Source: an uncultured Pelagimonas sp. (lineage in GTDB: Bacteria; Pseudomonadota; Alphaproteobacteria; Rhodobacterales; Rhodobacteraceae). From it: 64,000 nucleotides of DNA. Positions 8,705 through 17,102 of the stretch are shown piece after piece. The notes under the pieces were generated by a model. That model saw nothing but the letters and a program-made list of their open reading frames with translations. It was not told the DNA's origin and did not search any database. A program made the translations under genes and the position numbers. Every line of letters starts with the position of its first letter. The stretch's first letter is position 1. The stretch covers positions 1 through 64,000 of the forward strand of contig CANMIH010000009.1 in the NCBI GenBank assembly GCA_947497905.1, read 5' to 3'.

Positions 8705-9988
8705 ATGACCCAATCAGCCTCTGCCAATTCCGATGCTATTCTGGCCCGTATGATGGCCTTGCACCCAAAGATTATTGATCTGGTCTTGGATCGGGTTTGG
8801 CGGTTGCTTGAGGCACTGGATCACCCAGAGAAAAAGCTTCCGCCGGTGATTCATCTGGCGGGAACAAATGGCAAGGGCTCAACTCAAGCCATGCTCCGTG
8901 CGGGTCTTGAGGCGGCTGGCAAACAGGTACACGCCTATACCTCACCGCATCTGGCTCGTTTTCACGAACGTATCCGTCTGGCGGGGGAACTGATCTCGGA
9001 AGAGGCGCTGACCGCCGTTCTGGATGAGTGTTATGAGAAAAATGGTGGTGTCGACATCACCTATTTCGAAATCACCACCTGTGCGGGCCTTCTGGCAATG
9101 GCGCGCACTCCGGCGGATTTCACATTGTTAGAGACCGGTTTGGGCGGGCGGCTGGATGCAACCAATGTGGTTGAACAGCCTGCGATGACAATCATCACGC
9201 CAATTTCTCTCGATCACGAACAATTCCTCGGTGACACGGTGGCAAAGATCGCGGCCGAGAAGGCCGGGATTATCAAGCGTGGCGTTCCTTGTGTGGTCGG
9301 GCCCCAGCCCGAAGAGGCTATGGAGGTGATCGAGGCACGGGCCGCAGCGCTCGGGGCGCCCCTAATTGCCTATGGACAGCACTGGCATGTCTGGGAAGAG
9401 CGTGGCCGCCTTGTGTTTCAGGATGAAACAGGGCTGCTGGATCTGCCTCTGCCAAGCCTTCCCGGGGCGCATCAGATTCAGAATGCGGGCGCGACGCTGG
9501 CGGCGTTACGCTATCTGAAGATGGGTGACGCCGCCTATGAAGGCGCCATGACGGACGCCACCTGGCCCGCACGGATGCAACGTTTGACAGATCACAGTCT
9601 GCAAGCGCGCGCTCCCCAAGCCGAACTATGGCTGGATGGCGGGCATAATCCGGCCGCAGGGAAGGCCCTGGCCGACCATCTTGCCAAACTGCCCAGCCGA
9701 CCGACGCATCTCATCTGTGGGATGCTCAACACAAAAGATGCCTCAGGGTTTTTGCGCCCACTGGCCGCGCAGGCCCAGAGCTTGACGGCGGTGTCGATCC
9801 CAGACGAGATCAACACTTTGCCTGCAGACGAAACCGCAAAGATGGCATCCGAGTGTGGCCACACCGCGCGAACCGCTGAAGATGTCGCAACGGCGCTTGA
9901 ACAGATCGTGGCAAGTGACCCAGAGGCCCGGGTTTTGATTTGTGGATCCTTGTATCTTGCGGGGCATATCCTGCGGGAAAACGCCTGA
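8705..9988 (+). CDS. folC: bifunctional folylpolyglutamate / dihydrofolate synthase
   Basis: Adds L-glutamate to dihydropteroate and to reduced folates in an ATP-dependent, Mur-ligase-like reaction. The 427-residue protein carries the P-loop LAGTNGKGSTQAML, the Mur-type motif ETGLGGRLDATNVV and the catalytic-region motif LDGGHNPAAG. Length fits. Two starts are possible: GTG at 8696 and ATG at 8705, three codons apart and neither with a strong ribosome site; ATG is preferred. It probably shares a transcript with accD, 95 nt upstream. Confidence 0.93.
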   Translation: MTQSASANSDAILARMMALHPKIIDLVLDRVWRLLEALDHPEKKLPPVIHLAGTNGKGSTQAMLRAGLEAAGKQVHAYTSPHLARFHERIRLAGELISEEALTAVLDECYEKNGGVDITYFEITTCAGLLAMARTPADFTLLETGLGGRLDATNVVEQPAMTIITPISLDHEQFLGDTVAKIAAEKAGIIKRGVPCVVGPQPEEAMEVIEARAAALGAPLIAYGQHWHVWEERGRLVFQDETGLLDLPLPSLPGAHQIQNAGATLAALRYLKMGDAAYEGAMTDATWPARMQRLTDHSLQARAPQAELWLDGGHNPAAGKALADHLAKLPSRPTHLICGMLNTKDASGFLRPLAAQAQSLTAVSIPDEINTLPADETAKMASECGHTARTAEDVATALEQIVASDPEARVLICGSLYLAGHILRENA

Positions 9989-10038
9989 AATCGTGATCTA
10001 TTTGGGGGGTAAAGCGTCTTGGTGCTTCCCCCTGCATA

Positions 10039-10067
10039 TTGACTGATTCGCCTGTGGTGCCCTATAT
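10039..10067 (+). promoter_or_regulatory. sigma-70-type promoter of the rhodanese-like/LysM unit
   Basis: TTGACT (10039-10044), a 17-nt spacer and CTATAT (10062-10067). It lies 55 nt before the start of the rhodanese-like gene. The spacer end GATTCGCC is shared with the promoter before the second LysM gene. Confidence 0.6.
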
Positions 10068-10121
10068 TTTGAAGTAAGGATAACAATCATCGGCCAATGT
10101 GCCGCCCGAGGATACGAGCAG

Positions 10122-10694
10122 ATGAGCAGGGCTCTTCATCTAGCCGCAACCGTTGTGTTTGCGATGGCGCTGCCTGTCAGTGCCCAGCAAAGCCGTATCT
10201 CTGACACCCGTGATACCTTTCAGTTTCAGCTCAATGGCACAACGGTGACCATTGAACGGTCTGGTGCCTCCTGCCCACCTGCGTGTGTTCAACCGATGCA
10301 GGCTGCGTCAGGTGTTGGCACAATTGGCGAGCTTGAGGTCATGGATTTTCTGGAGCTCTTTGTGTCGCAGGGCGCGGGGCTTTTGATCGATGCGCGTTTG
10401 CCCGAAGGGTTTTCAGCGGGCACCATTCCGGGCGCAGTGAACGTGCCCGAAGCGACGTTGCGCCCGGGCAATCCCTATCGTGATGACCTGTTGCGGGCGC
10501 TCGGAGTGCGCAATGGTGATTTTTCGAATGCCTTTGATCTCGTGTTGTTTGGATCTGGCGCCGATGATGGCGGGGCCGCAGAGGCGGTGCGGAGCCTTCT
10601 GGCTGCTGGGTATCCGGCAACTAAGCTAAAGTATTATCGTGGTGGTGTTCAGAGTTGGACGGGGCTTGGCCTGAGCACCGCGTCCGGTGGGTAG
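10122..10694 (+). CDS. exported rhodanese-homology protein lacking the catalytic cysteine
   Basis: A 190-residue protein with a signal peptide (MSRALHLAATVVFAMALPVSA, cut before QQS) and a rhodanese fold: LLIDARLPEGFSAGTIPGAVNVP matches the first conserved region, and YYRGGVQSWTGLGL the C-terminal one. The active loop, normally starting with Cys, here reads LFGSGADDGGAAEAV, so no sulfurtransferase activity is expected. A pair of cysteines before the domain (SCPPAC) may form a disulfide. It lies 9 nt before a LysM gene, so a shared periplasmic role is likely. Function is unknown. Confidence 0.75.
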   Translation: MSRALHLAATVVFAMALPVSAQQSRISDTRDTFQFQLNGTTVTIERSGASCPPACVQPMQAASGVGTIGELEVMDFLELFVSQGAGLLIDARLPEGFSAGTIPGAVNVPEATLRPGNPYRDDLLRALGVRNGDFSNAFDLVLFGSGADDGGAAEAVRSLLAAGYPATKLKYYRGGVQSWTGLGLSTASGG

Positions 10695-10703
10695 GGGTAA
10701 GTC

Positions 10704-11270
10704 ATGATCAGAATGATCCTTCTGGCGGTGGCCTTCGTTGGTGTGACAGCTGCGCTTTTGGTGTTTCAGCCGGGGTCACGTCGCGCAGAGCTGGCCCCTC
10801 TTCCAGATCCAGTTGTCACCCGTGCCGAGCCTGCTCTTGAGGCGGATGATCTTGCTGTTCCGGGGCTGTTGCTACAGCCCGCCCTGACCCAGCAACATAC
10901 ACCACCAGTACCGGTTGTTGTTCCGCAAGGTGATATGGACGATCAGGCATTGCGTAAGATGACCTGGGACACCTTGTCGAACCTCAATCATGCAACCGGT
11001 AAAGACAGCGCACCCGGTCAACCCGGAAGCTTGCTGCACACCATTGTCAAACGTTCTCTGGATGAAGGGGCTGTCGCACCGGCGCCTGCGCAGGTCGCGG
11101 CAATCCCGTCTGTCTATATTGTCCAAAGTGGCGATAGTCTCGTGTCGATTGCAGAGGCGATTTATGGGGATGTGAACATGACCGGACCTCTTTTCGCGGC
11201 CAATCAATCGATCCTAAATCGTCCTGATGACCTGCGCCCCGGCCAGGCCTTGGTGTTGCCGCGCCGATAG
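10704..11270 (+). CDS. LysM domain protein, membrane-anchored (first of a tandem pair)
   Basis: A 188-residue protein with an N-terminal hydrophobic anchor (MIRMILLAVAFVGVTAALLV), a Pro/Ala-rich linker, and a C-terminal LysM domain starting YIVQSGDSLVSIAEAIYGDV near residue 138. LysM binds N-acetylglucosamine-containing polymers, here presumably peptidoglycan in the periplasm. A short helix before the LysM (DDQALRKMTWDTLSNLNHAT) is also found in the next gene. The translated product resembles that of 11468-12127 along its whole length, so the two arose by duplication. It is 9 nt after the rhodanese-like gene. Confidence 0.8.
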   Translation: MIRMILLAVAFVGVTAALLVFQPGSRRAELAPLPDPVVTRAEPALEADDLAVPGLLLQPALTQQHTPPVPVVVPQGDMDDQALRKMTWDTLSNLNHATGKDSAPGQPGSLLHTIVKRSLDEGAVAPAPAQVAAIPSVYIVQSGDSLVSIAEAIYGDVNMTGPLFAANQSILNRPDDLRPGQALVLPRR

Positions 11271-11330
11271 CTACAGTTGTTTGTGACTGTTTCGATATCC
11301 ATGTCACAGGCACAGAGATACCACGAAATG

Positions 11331-11359
11331 TTGACGTGAGTCGGGTGATTCGCCTATAG
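11331..11359 (+). promoter_or_regulatory. sigma-70-type promoter of the second LysM gene
   Basis: TTGACG (11331-11336), a 17-nt spacer and CTATAG (11354-11359). Like the promoter at 10039 it has GATTCGCC just before the -10 box. It predicts a leader of about 100 nt containing a 19-codon ORF and a small ACCGC/GCGGT hairpin. Confidence 0.6.
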
Positions 11360-11411
11360 TCGCTACAACTTTGGATTGGCTGCCACCGGTCCAATGTGTG
11401 GGGGACGATTT

Positions 11412-11471
11412 ATGACATTGCGAGATACCGCTTTTGCGGTGGCCGTCCTCTGTATCTGGGGGTGCGTATGA
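11412..11471 (+). CDS. 19-residue leader ORF overlapping the second LysM gene
   Basis: ATG at 11412, preceded by GTGGGGGA with about 6 nt spacing, encodes MTLRDTAFAVAVLCIWGCV and stops with TGA at 11469-11471. The stop overlaps the ATG of the LysM gene (ATGA), the classic arrangement for translational coupling. The peptide looks like the first residues of an EamA/DMT permease (hydrophobic run ending in IWG), so it may be a gene remnant that now acts as a leader. Not proven to be translated. Confidence 0.4.
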   Translation: MTLRDTAFAVAVLCIWGCV

Positions 11472-12127
11472 TACGACTTATTGGTTTGACATTGGGACTG
11501 GTGACCGCGGGCTTTGCGGTGCTTTGGAGCATGGGTGGGCCGATCACGCCAACGGATGACGAAATTCAGCAGGTAAGCCGGTCTGAACCCTCCATCCTGA
11601 CGTTGCAACCGGCCCTGACCCAGCCTGCTTTGGCGCAGACTGAACCGGTGCAGGTCGAGGTGACACCGGTCGAAGAGGTTGCTGTGGCCCCCGCGCCCGC
11701 AGAAGCTGTACCGACCACGGCCCCTGTATCAAACACCGTGGATCAAAGCGCCATTGTTGCGGCATTGGCCGCGGCGACGCAGGTGAAACCAGAGCCAAAA
11801 GAAGAGCCCCCCGTTGCTGAGGCCACTTTGGGGATCGATGACACCGACGATGAGGTTATGAAGGCGTTGCGCGCGATGAGCTTGGGCATCGTGCAGGAGC
11901 TGCAGAAACCAAAAGGTGGGGCTGTCGCGGCGCCTGAGCCCGTAAAAACCGCCGTTGCGACGCGCACCTATGACGTGAAGCAAGGAGATAGCCTGCCGGG
12001 TATCTCGTTCCGGTTCTACGGCACCACGGTCGGCTATCTGCAAATTCTTGAGGCGAACAAAGATGTATTGCCCCATCCATCCGATTTACAGGCGGGGATG
12101 ACACTGCGCATTCCCGATCTGAACTGA
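11468..12127 (+). CDS. LysM domain protein, membrane-anchored (second of a tandem pair)
   Basis: A 219-residue paralogue of the preceding LysM protein: anchor MIRLIGLTLGLVTAGFAVLW, then the shared phrase LQPALTQ, a long Pro/Val/Ala linker, a helix (DDEVMKALRAMSLGIVQEL) and a C-terminal LysM domain starting YDVKQGDSLPGISFRFYG near residue 166. The linker is longer than in the first copy. The ATG at 11468 has TGGGGGT close upstream and overlaps the stop of the leader ORF. It has its own likely promoter at 11331, so the two copies can be expressed separately. A terminator follows at 12157. Confidence 0.8.
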   Translation: MIRLIGLTLGLVTAGFAVLWSMGGPITPTDDEIQQVSRSEPSILTLQPALTQPALAQTEPVQVEVTPVEEVAVAPAPAEAVPTTAPVSNTVDQSAIVAALAAATQVKPEPKEEPPVAEATLGIDDTDDEVMKALRAMSLGIVQELQKPKGGAVAAPEPVKTAVATRTYDVKQGDSLPGISFRFYGTTVGYLQILEANKDVLPHPSDLQAGMTLRIPDLN

Positions 12128-12156
12128 GCAGGCGAAGACACTGCATCGAGCATCTT

Positions 12157-12182
12157 GGGGGCCAATGTGCCCCCTTTTTTTG
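12157..12182 (+). terminator. terminator after the LysM genes
   Basis: GGGGGCC and a matching GCCCCC arm with a short AATGT loop, followed by seven T. It begins 30 nt after the LysM stop and ends at the stop of convergent zapE. Confidence 0.85.
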
Positions 12183-13244
12183 TCAGGCTTCCATACCCCA
12201 GTCAGCGTCCTGCATCTCGCGCAGTCGGCTTGCCGTGCGTTCAAACTCAAAGCTACCCGAACCTTCAACATAGAGCATTTCGGGTTGTGCCGCGGCGGAG
12301 GCGATCAATCGCACCTTTGCCTCGTAGAGCGCGTCAATCAGTGTGACGAACCGTTTGGCTTCGTTGAAATTGCTGCGTCCCAGCTGGGGCACATCTTCGA
12401 TAATCAACACCCGAACGGTTTCCGCGAGCTTTAGGTAATCCGCCGGTCCAAGCATCTTGCCGCACAGATCAAAGAATGTCGCTCGGGCCACACCATTGTG
12501 ATACCGCGGAAGCTCTACTTCGCGCGTTTTGACATGCAGAACCAAGGGTTCTTCTAAGCCGTGCGTCAGCTCTTGCCACAGCCCATCGATCTTGCTTCGT
12601 GCCTCTGCATTGGCTGGTGCAAAGTAAACTTGCGCACCCTGAAGGCGGTCTTGTCGGTGGTCTTTTTCCGAAACAAGCTCTTTCACCACCAATTTGTCTT
12701 TCAGCAATCCGATGAACGGGACAAATAGCTGGCGGTTGAGCCCATCTTTGTAGAGGTCGTCCGGAACACGGTTTGAGGTGGTGACCACGACACAGCCTGC
12801 CTCAAACAGCTGTTCAAACAGCCGGCCAACAATCATCGCATCGGTGATGTCGGTGATCTGCATTTCGTCAAATGCCAGGACACGCACGGCATCTGACACA
12901 GCTTTGGCCACTGGTTTGATGGGGTCTTCGACACCTTCGCTGCGCAACCGGTGCATGTCGGTGTGAATTTCCTGCATGAAGGCGTGGAAATGCACGCGCC
13001 GGGCAGGAACTGAAAGGGCATCCACGAAGAGATCCATCAACATGGATTTGCCGCGCCCAACACCACCCCACAGGTATAACCCTTTTGGAGGTTCTGGGGC
13101 TTTGCGAAAAAAGCCACGCTTGACCGGCTTGGCAAGATCAGCGCGGATTCGTTCCAATTCGGGCAGGGCCGCGAGCTGCGCGTCGTCGCGCTTGAGCTGA
13201 CCCGAGGCAACACGGGCCTCATATATCTCGAGCAGGCTTTGCAT
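12183..13244 (-). CDS. zapE: cell division protein ZapE (AFG1-like ATPase)
   Basis: A 353-residue P-loop ATPase of the AFG1/ZapE family, which in E. coli associates with the Z-ring during constriction. The Walker A motif is LWGGVGRGKSMLMD near residue 60, Walker B LAFDEMQITD, and the sensor region VVTTSNRVPDDLYKDG follows. Length fits the family. No signal sequence, so it is cytoplasmic. It is convergent with the LysM genes and shares a terminator region with them. The N-terminal start (ATG 13244) gives the expected MQSLLEIYEARVASG opening. Confidence 0.92.
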   Translation of the reverse strand: MQSLLEIYEARVASGQLKRDDAQLAALPELERIRADLAKPVKRGFFRKAPEPPKGLYLWGGVGRGKSMLMDLFVDALSVPARRVHFHAFMQEIHTDMHRLRSEGVEDPIKPVAKAVSDAVRVLAFDEMQITDITDAMIVGRLFEQLFEAGCVVVTTSNRVPDDLYKDGLNRQLFVPFIGLLKDKLVVKELVSEKDHRQDRLQGAQVYFAPANAEARSKIDGLWQELTHGLEEPLVLHVKTREVELPRYHNGVARATFFDLCGKMLGPADYLKLAETVRVLIIEDVPQLGRSNFNEAKRFVTLIDALYEAKVRLIASAAAQPEMLYVEGSGSFEFERTASRLREMQDADWGMEA

Positions 13245-13390
13245 ATGTCTCGAGTACCGCGTCAGCTCTGATTTGTGTAGGGCTTCCGTTGAATTCGGTT
13301 CACATCAAATTTCCTGAACTGTCATGTCACAATCGTCGATTTGACGCTGTTGATGAGGAGCGTATGGTGCAGCTTCAACAGGAGATCCTC

Positions 13391-14632
13391 ATGTCCAGCC
13401 GTACCCCTTTGATGACCCCGGTTCTGATTGCCGGATGTTTGGTGATTTTGGTGTCATTCGCTATCCGGGCGAGCTTTGGCGTCTTTCAGATCCCTGTTGC
13501 CTCTGAATTCGGCTGGCCGCGTGCCGAGTTCAGCCTCGCCATTGCCATTCAGAATTTAGCCTGGGGTATTGGGCAGCCCATATTTGGTGCGATCGCCGAG
13601 AAAATCGGAGATCGCAAAGCCATTATCATGGGCGCTGTGACCTATGCGGCTGGTCTGGTTCTCAGCAGCGGTGCTGTGACACCGATTGAGCATCAATTGT
13701 ATGAAGTTCTGGTGGGCTTTGGCATCGCAGGTACCGGCTTTGGGGTTATCCTTGCTGTTGTTGGCCGTGCGTCGAGCGACGAGCATCGTTCCATGAGCCT
13801 TGCCATCGCCACAGCGGCGGGGAGCGCGGGGCAGATTTTTGGTGCGCCAATGGCCGAGTGGCTCTTGGGGATGATGGCTTGGCAGCAGGTATTCTTGCTG
13901 TTCGCGGCAGTCATCCTTCTGGTACTTATGGTGTTGCCGATGATGCGCGCCCCTGCGGCTTCTAAGGTTGAGCTTCAGGAAAGCATGGGGGATATCCTTG
14001 GCAAAGCCATGCGCGACCCGTCCTTCACCCTGATCTTCCTTGGGTTTTTCAGCTGTGGATATCAGCTTGCCTTTATCACCGCGCACTTTCCGGCTTTCGT
14101 GACTGAGATGTGTGGTCCTATTCTTGCGGGTGGCGTTCTGCATTCCATTGGCATCACCACCACCTCGGCCCTGGGTGCGATCTCGATTTCTTTGATCGGC
14201 TTCTTCAACATTATGGGAACTCTGACCGCCGGGTGGCTGGGCAATCGCCTGCCCAAGAAATACCTGTTGGCGGGGATCTATACGGCCCGGACCATCGTTG
14301 CCGCAGCCTTCATTTTTCTGCCGATTACACCTCTGACGGTGGTGATCTTCTCTGCGGTGATGGGGGCTTTGTGGCTGGCGACCGTGCCGCTGACCTCAGG
14401 GCTGATCGCGCATCTCTATGGGCTGCGCTATATGGGCACCCTGTATGGCATCGTGTTCTTTAGCCACCAGATTGGCGGATTCTTGGGTGTCTGGCTGGGC
14501 GGCCGCATGTATGACACCTATGGTGACTACACCTTTGTGTGGTGGATCGGCGTAGGTGTCGGAGCCTTCAGCGCTTTGGTCCATTTGCCAATCCGTGAAC
14601 CCCGCAAAACCGTTGTTCCAGCCGCCGCCTGA
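13391..14632 (+). CDS. MFS transporter
   Basis: A 413-residue, 12-helix major facilitator. The loop between helices 2 and 3 reads FGAIAEKIGDRKAIIMG, the standard MFS signature. The N-terminal pattern SFGVFQIPVASEFGWPRAEFSLAIA is typical of the monocarboxylate or oxalate/formate antiporter branch, but the substrate cannot be assigned. I chose the ATG at 13391, with AGGAGA 6 nt upstream; earlier in-frame starts add a hydrophilic tail. Divergent from zapE, convergent with the alpha/beta hydrolase. Confidence 0.85.
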   Translation: MSSRTPLMTPVLIAGCLVILVSFAIRASFGVFQIPVASEFGWPRAEFSLAIAIQNLAWGIGQPIFGAIAEKIGDRKAIIMGAVTYAAGLVLSSGAVTPIEHQLYEVLVGFGIAGTGFGVILAVVGRASSDEHRSMSLAIATAAGSAGQIFGAPMAEWLLGMMAWQQVFLLFAAVILLVLMVLPMMRAPAASKVELQESMGDILGKAMRDPSFTLIFLGFFSCGYQLAFITAHFPAFVTEMCGPILAGGVLHSIGITTTSALGAISISLIGFFNIMGTLTAGWLGNRLPKKYLLAGIYTARTIVAAAFIFLPITPLTVVIFSAVMGALWLATVPLTSGLIAHLYGLRYMGTLYGIVFFSHQIGGFLGVWLGGRMYDTYGDYTFVWWIGVGVGAFSALVHLPIREPRKTVVPAAA

Positions 14633-14638
14633 GCTTAA

Positions 14639-15559
14639 TTACACTCGCCGGTCTTTGATGGCTGAAATCACATCGTTGACATGGGTGTAGGCCAGACCGT
14701 GGCCCGCACCGGCGATCACGGCCTGTTCTGCGCGAGGGTTCCATTGCTCAAGTGTGGTTTTGCAACCGATCGGGATAACCGTATCATCGGCGCCCCAAAT
14801 GGCGGTGACCGGAACTTTGGATTGATGAACAACCTGATGTTCGCGCCGTAGCTGTTGTGACAGCATGCCACGAAGGGACGAAAGAACCGCGCGCAGAAAT
14901 CCGCGGCGGTGAAGCTCTTGCAATTGGAGATCATAGATATCCGGAATGGCACTTGGCAGCTTGCGTTCGCGCGCAACACCCTCACGGAATTGTTTTGGGT
15001 AAGCCATATGAAACACCCAGTCCCCCAGAATAGGAAGGCGCGCGACCACCTCCGCGGTGCGGCCCAGATCATGTCCCATCCCAGCGGGTGCCAGTAAGAT
15101 CAGTTGACGAAGACGGTCGGGATTATCAGCGGTCCAGGCCGCCGACACCGATCCTCCCATGGAATAGCCCATCAGTGTGATGTCATCGCTAATCTCCAGA
15201 TAGTCGAGCAACTCGGTGAGGTGTGCCGTGAAAAATGCCGCGCCCTGAAGGTCTCGAGGTCGGTCTGAAAACCCGCGACCGTAGTGATCGTAGGTGAGCA
15301 CGCGATAGCCCATCGCAACGAGATCAGGGATCAAACCACCCCAGACAAAGGACGGCGTGGTCAACCCATGTACGCAAACAAAAACGTCCCCGTCTTCGGG
15401 TCCAAACCATTGATAATGGGTTCTGCCGCGTGACAGATCCGCAAATAGGCCCGGTGCCGCGTCGCGCAGGGCATTTGAAACAGGGGCGCGGCGCAGTTCT
15501 CGCACCAAAGGCCAAGAGACAAGTCCGGTCAGACCAAGCGCCAGCGCCCCACCGATCAT
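14639..15559 (-). CDS. alpha/beta hydrolase, membrane-anchored
   Basis: A 306-residue protein with an N-terminal hydrophobic segment (MIGGALALGLTGLVSWPLV) that may anchor it in the membrane. The hydrolase fold shows the oxyanion region CVHGLTTPSFVWGG, the nucleophile elbow MGYSMGGS, the acid in IWGADDTVIP, and the base in GAGHGLAY. The substrate is unknown. Its ATG overlaps the stop of the OCD-family gene (ATGA), so it is the last gene of a three-gene leftward operon with that gene and the HAD hydrolase. Confidence 0.85.
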   Translation of the reverse strand: MIGGALALGLTGLVSWPLVRELRRAPVSNALRDAAPGLFADLSRGRTHYQWFGPEDGDVFVCVHGLTTPSFVWGGLIPDLVAMGYRVLTYDHYGRGFSDRPRDLQGAAFFTAHLTELLDYLEISDDITLMGYSMGGSVSAAWTADNPDRLRQLILLAPAGMGHDLGRTAEVVARLPILGDWVFHMAYPKQFREGVARERKLPSAIPDIYDLQLQELHRRGFLRAVLSSLRGMLSQQLRREHQVVHQSKVPVTAIWGADDTVIPIGCKTTLEQWNPRAEQAVIAGAGHGLAYTHVNDVISAIKDRRV

Positions 15560-16464
15560 TTGGTGTTCCAGCTGTCGAGGATATAGCGGCTTGTCATCAG
15601 ATCCAGATGCGCGCCGCCGCCGTTTTTGAAGAGTGTGATCTCATCGTCGCTTTGACGAGCCATAGCCTCCATCGAATAGAAGTCCGCCAAGATATCGGCA
15701 CGGGTGATCGCCCCACTGGCGAGCGGGATTTTCAACTCACCAATATGATCGATGGTGGTGTCAAAGCTGTCGACAAAGACCCGTGCCCGTTGCAGGGCCA
15801 CATCATCGGCCTCGCGCATGTCGGGGCGATAGGCCCCGATCATATCAAGGTGGGTGCCGGGTTGCAGCCAGTCGCCGCGAATAAAGGGCTCGGTCGACAT
15901 GGTGGCTGAAGTGATGATGTCCGCGTCAGCCATGGCTGTCTCAAGATCAGGAGCCCAAGTGATGCCCAGATCATCAGCCATTTTTTCACCGGTCGCGGCG
16001 GTGCGGTTCCAGAGAGAAAACTGCGCGTCAGGGAACAATGCACTATAGGCCTGATGCAGGTTTCGCCCTACCGTTCCGGCACCCAGGATCAGGATATTGC
16101 GGCTGTCTGGGCGGGCCAGTTTCCGCGCACCCAACAGGCTGTCACCGGCGGTTTTCCATTTTGTCACCAGATGAAAATCTAGCACCGCGTCGAGATCCCC
16201 TGTGGCATCATCAAACAGGTTCACCGCGCCGTGGATCATTGGCACACCTTTGGCCGGATTGCCGGGAAAGACCGAGGCGGCTTTGACCGCCAGGCCCAGA
16301 CCTGAGATCCAGGCTGATCGGTTCAGCAATGTGTCTTTGTCACGATACAGAAAGGTATCGGCAATCTCAGCCTTGGCGAGCTTGTGCCCAGCCTCAAAGG
16401 CGTCGGTCAGTGCGAGCCAGTCGAGGTGTTTTTCGCCCTCTTCAAAAGGAATGAACGTTGTCAT
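15556..16464 (-). CDS. ornithine cyclodeaminase / mu-crystallin family protein
   Basis: A 302-residue NAD(P)-dependent enzyme of the OCD/mu-crystallin family. The Rossmann motif is ILGAGTVGRNLHQAY and the family's DMIGAYRPDMREAD and VFVDS motifs are present. Members include ornithine cyclodeaminase, alanine dehydrogenase and imine reductases, so the reaction is open. The start ATG at 16464 overlaps the stop of the upstream HAD gene by 4 nt, and the stop overlaps the hydrolase start by 4 nt, which indicates tight translational coupling. Confidence 0.88.
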   Translation of the reverse strand: MTTFIPFEEGEKHLDWLALTDAFEAGHKLAKAEIADTFLYRDKDTLLNRSAWISGLGLAVKAASVFPGNPAKGVPMIHGAVNLFDDATGDLDAVLDFHLVTKWKTAGDSLLGARKLARPDSRNILILGAGTVGRNLHQAYSALFPDAQFSLWNRTAATGEKMADDLGITWAPDLETAMADADIITSATMSTEPFIRGDWLQPGTHLDMIGAYRPDMREADDVALQRARVFVDSFDTTIDHIGELKIPLASGAITRADILADFYSMEAMARQSDDEITLFKNGGGAHLDLMTSRYILDSWNTK

Positions 16465-17081
16465 GCGGCCTCCTCCGCCGTCAAAAGCCCATGCGACACC
16501 AGACAATCGGCCCAGCCCTGCGGTCCTGTAAAGTGGTGGGTATGCCAACCACGTGCGCGCGCGGCGTCAATATTGTCGAGGCGGTCATCTGCAAAAATCA
16601 ATTGGTCACCGGACAGGCCCGAATGGTCCTCCAGCATCTGATAAATAGTGGCGTCGGGCTTGATGACGGCCATATGCCCCGAGACATAGGCGTGGTCGAA
16701 TTCATTCAGGAAGTCGTAGACCGGGGTCGCGATGTCCCATGTGCCAATGCCGAAATTGGTCAAAGCCAGAACTTTGATTCCTTTCGCACGCAGGGCACGC
16801 AGCAGCCGCACCGAGTGTGGGATGGCAGGCTTGGCCAACTCAAGCCAATCGTCGTGCCACATGCGGATTTCTTCGCGAAACTCGGGATATTGCTCGGCGG
16901 TTTTATAGATGGTGTCGCGGAAATCAGCGCCGCGATCTACCTGATCGTTCATGCCGTGCAGATCCACAGCGGCGAACATGGCTTTGCGGCGCTCTTCACC
17001 CACCACTCGGTCATAATAGCGCTCGGGTTGCCACTCGATCAAAACATTGCCGATGTCAAAAATGACGGCCTGGATGGTCAT
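16461..17081 (-). CDS. HAD-family hydrolase (haloacid dehalogenase-like, subfamily IA)
   Basis: A 206-residue HAD phosphatase-like enzyme. Motif I is VIFDIGNVLIEW at residues 5-16 (nucleophile D9, acid D replaced by N in the FDIGN form common in the YihX-like branch), motif II is LALTNFG and the C-terminal acidic motif IFADDRLDN. Substrate unknown; sugar phosphates are common for this branch. The ATG has AGGAAGACCT just upstream. First gene of the operon with the OCD-family and hydrolase genes. Confidence 0.88.
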   Translation of the reverse strand: MTIQAVIFDIGNVLIEWQPERYYDRVVGEERRKAMFAAVDLHGMNDQVDRGADFRDTIYKTAEQYPEFREEIRMWHDDWLELAKPAIPHSVRLLRALRAKGIKVLALTNFGIGTWDIATPVYDFLNEFDHAYVSGHMAVIKPDATIYQMLEDHSGLSGDQLIFADDRLDNIDAARARGWHTHHFTGPQGWADCLVSHGLLTAEEAA

Positions 17082-17102
17082 AGGTCTTCCTATCTTGAGA
17101 AG

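Noticed and set aside
11271-11330. Separate small gene or riboswitch in the gap between the two LysM genes
   Set aside because: The region 11271-11330 has no ORF with a ribosome site and no riboswitch-like conserved pattern; the gap is explained by the promoter and leader ORF.
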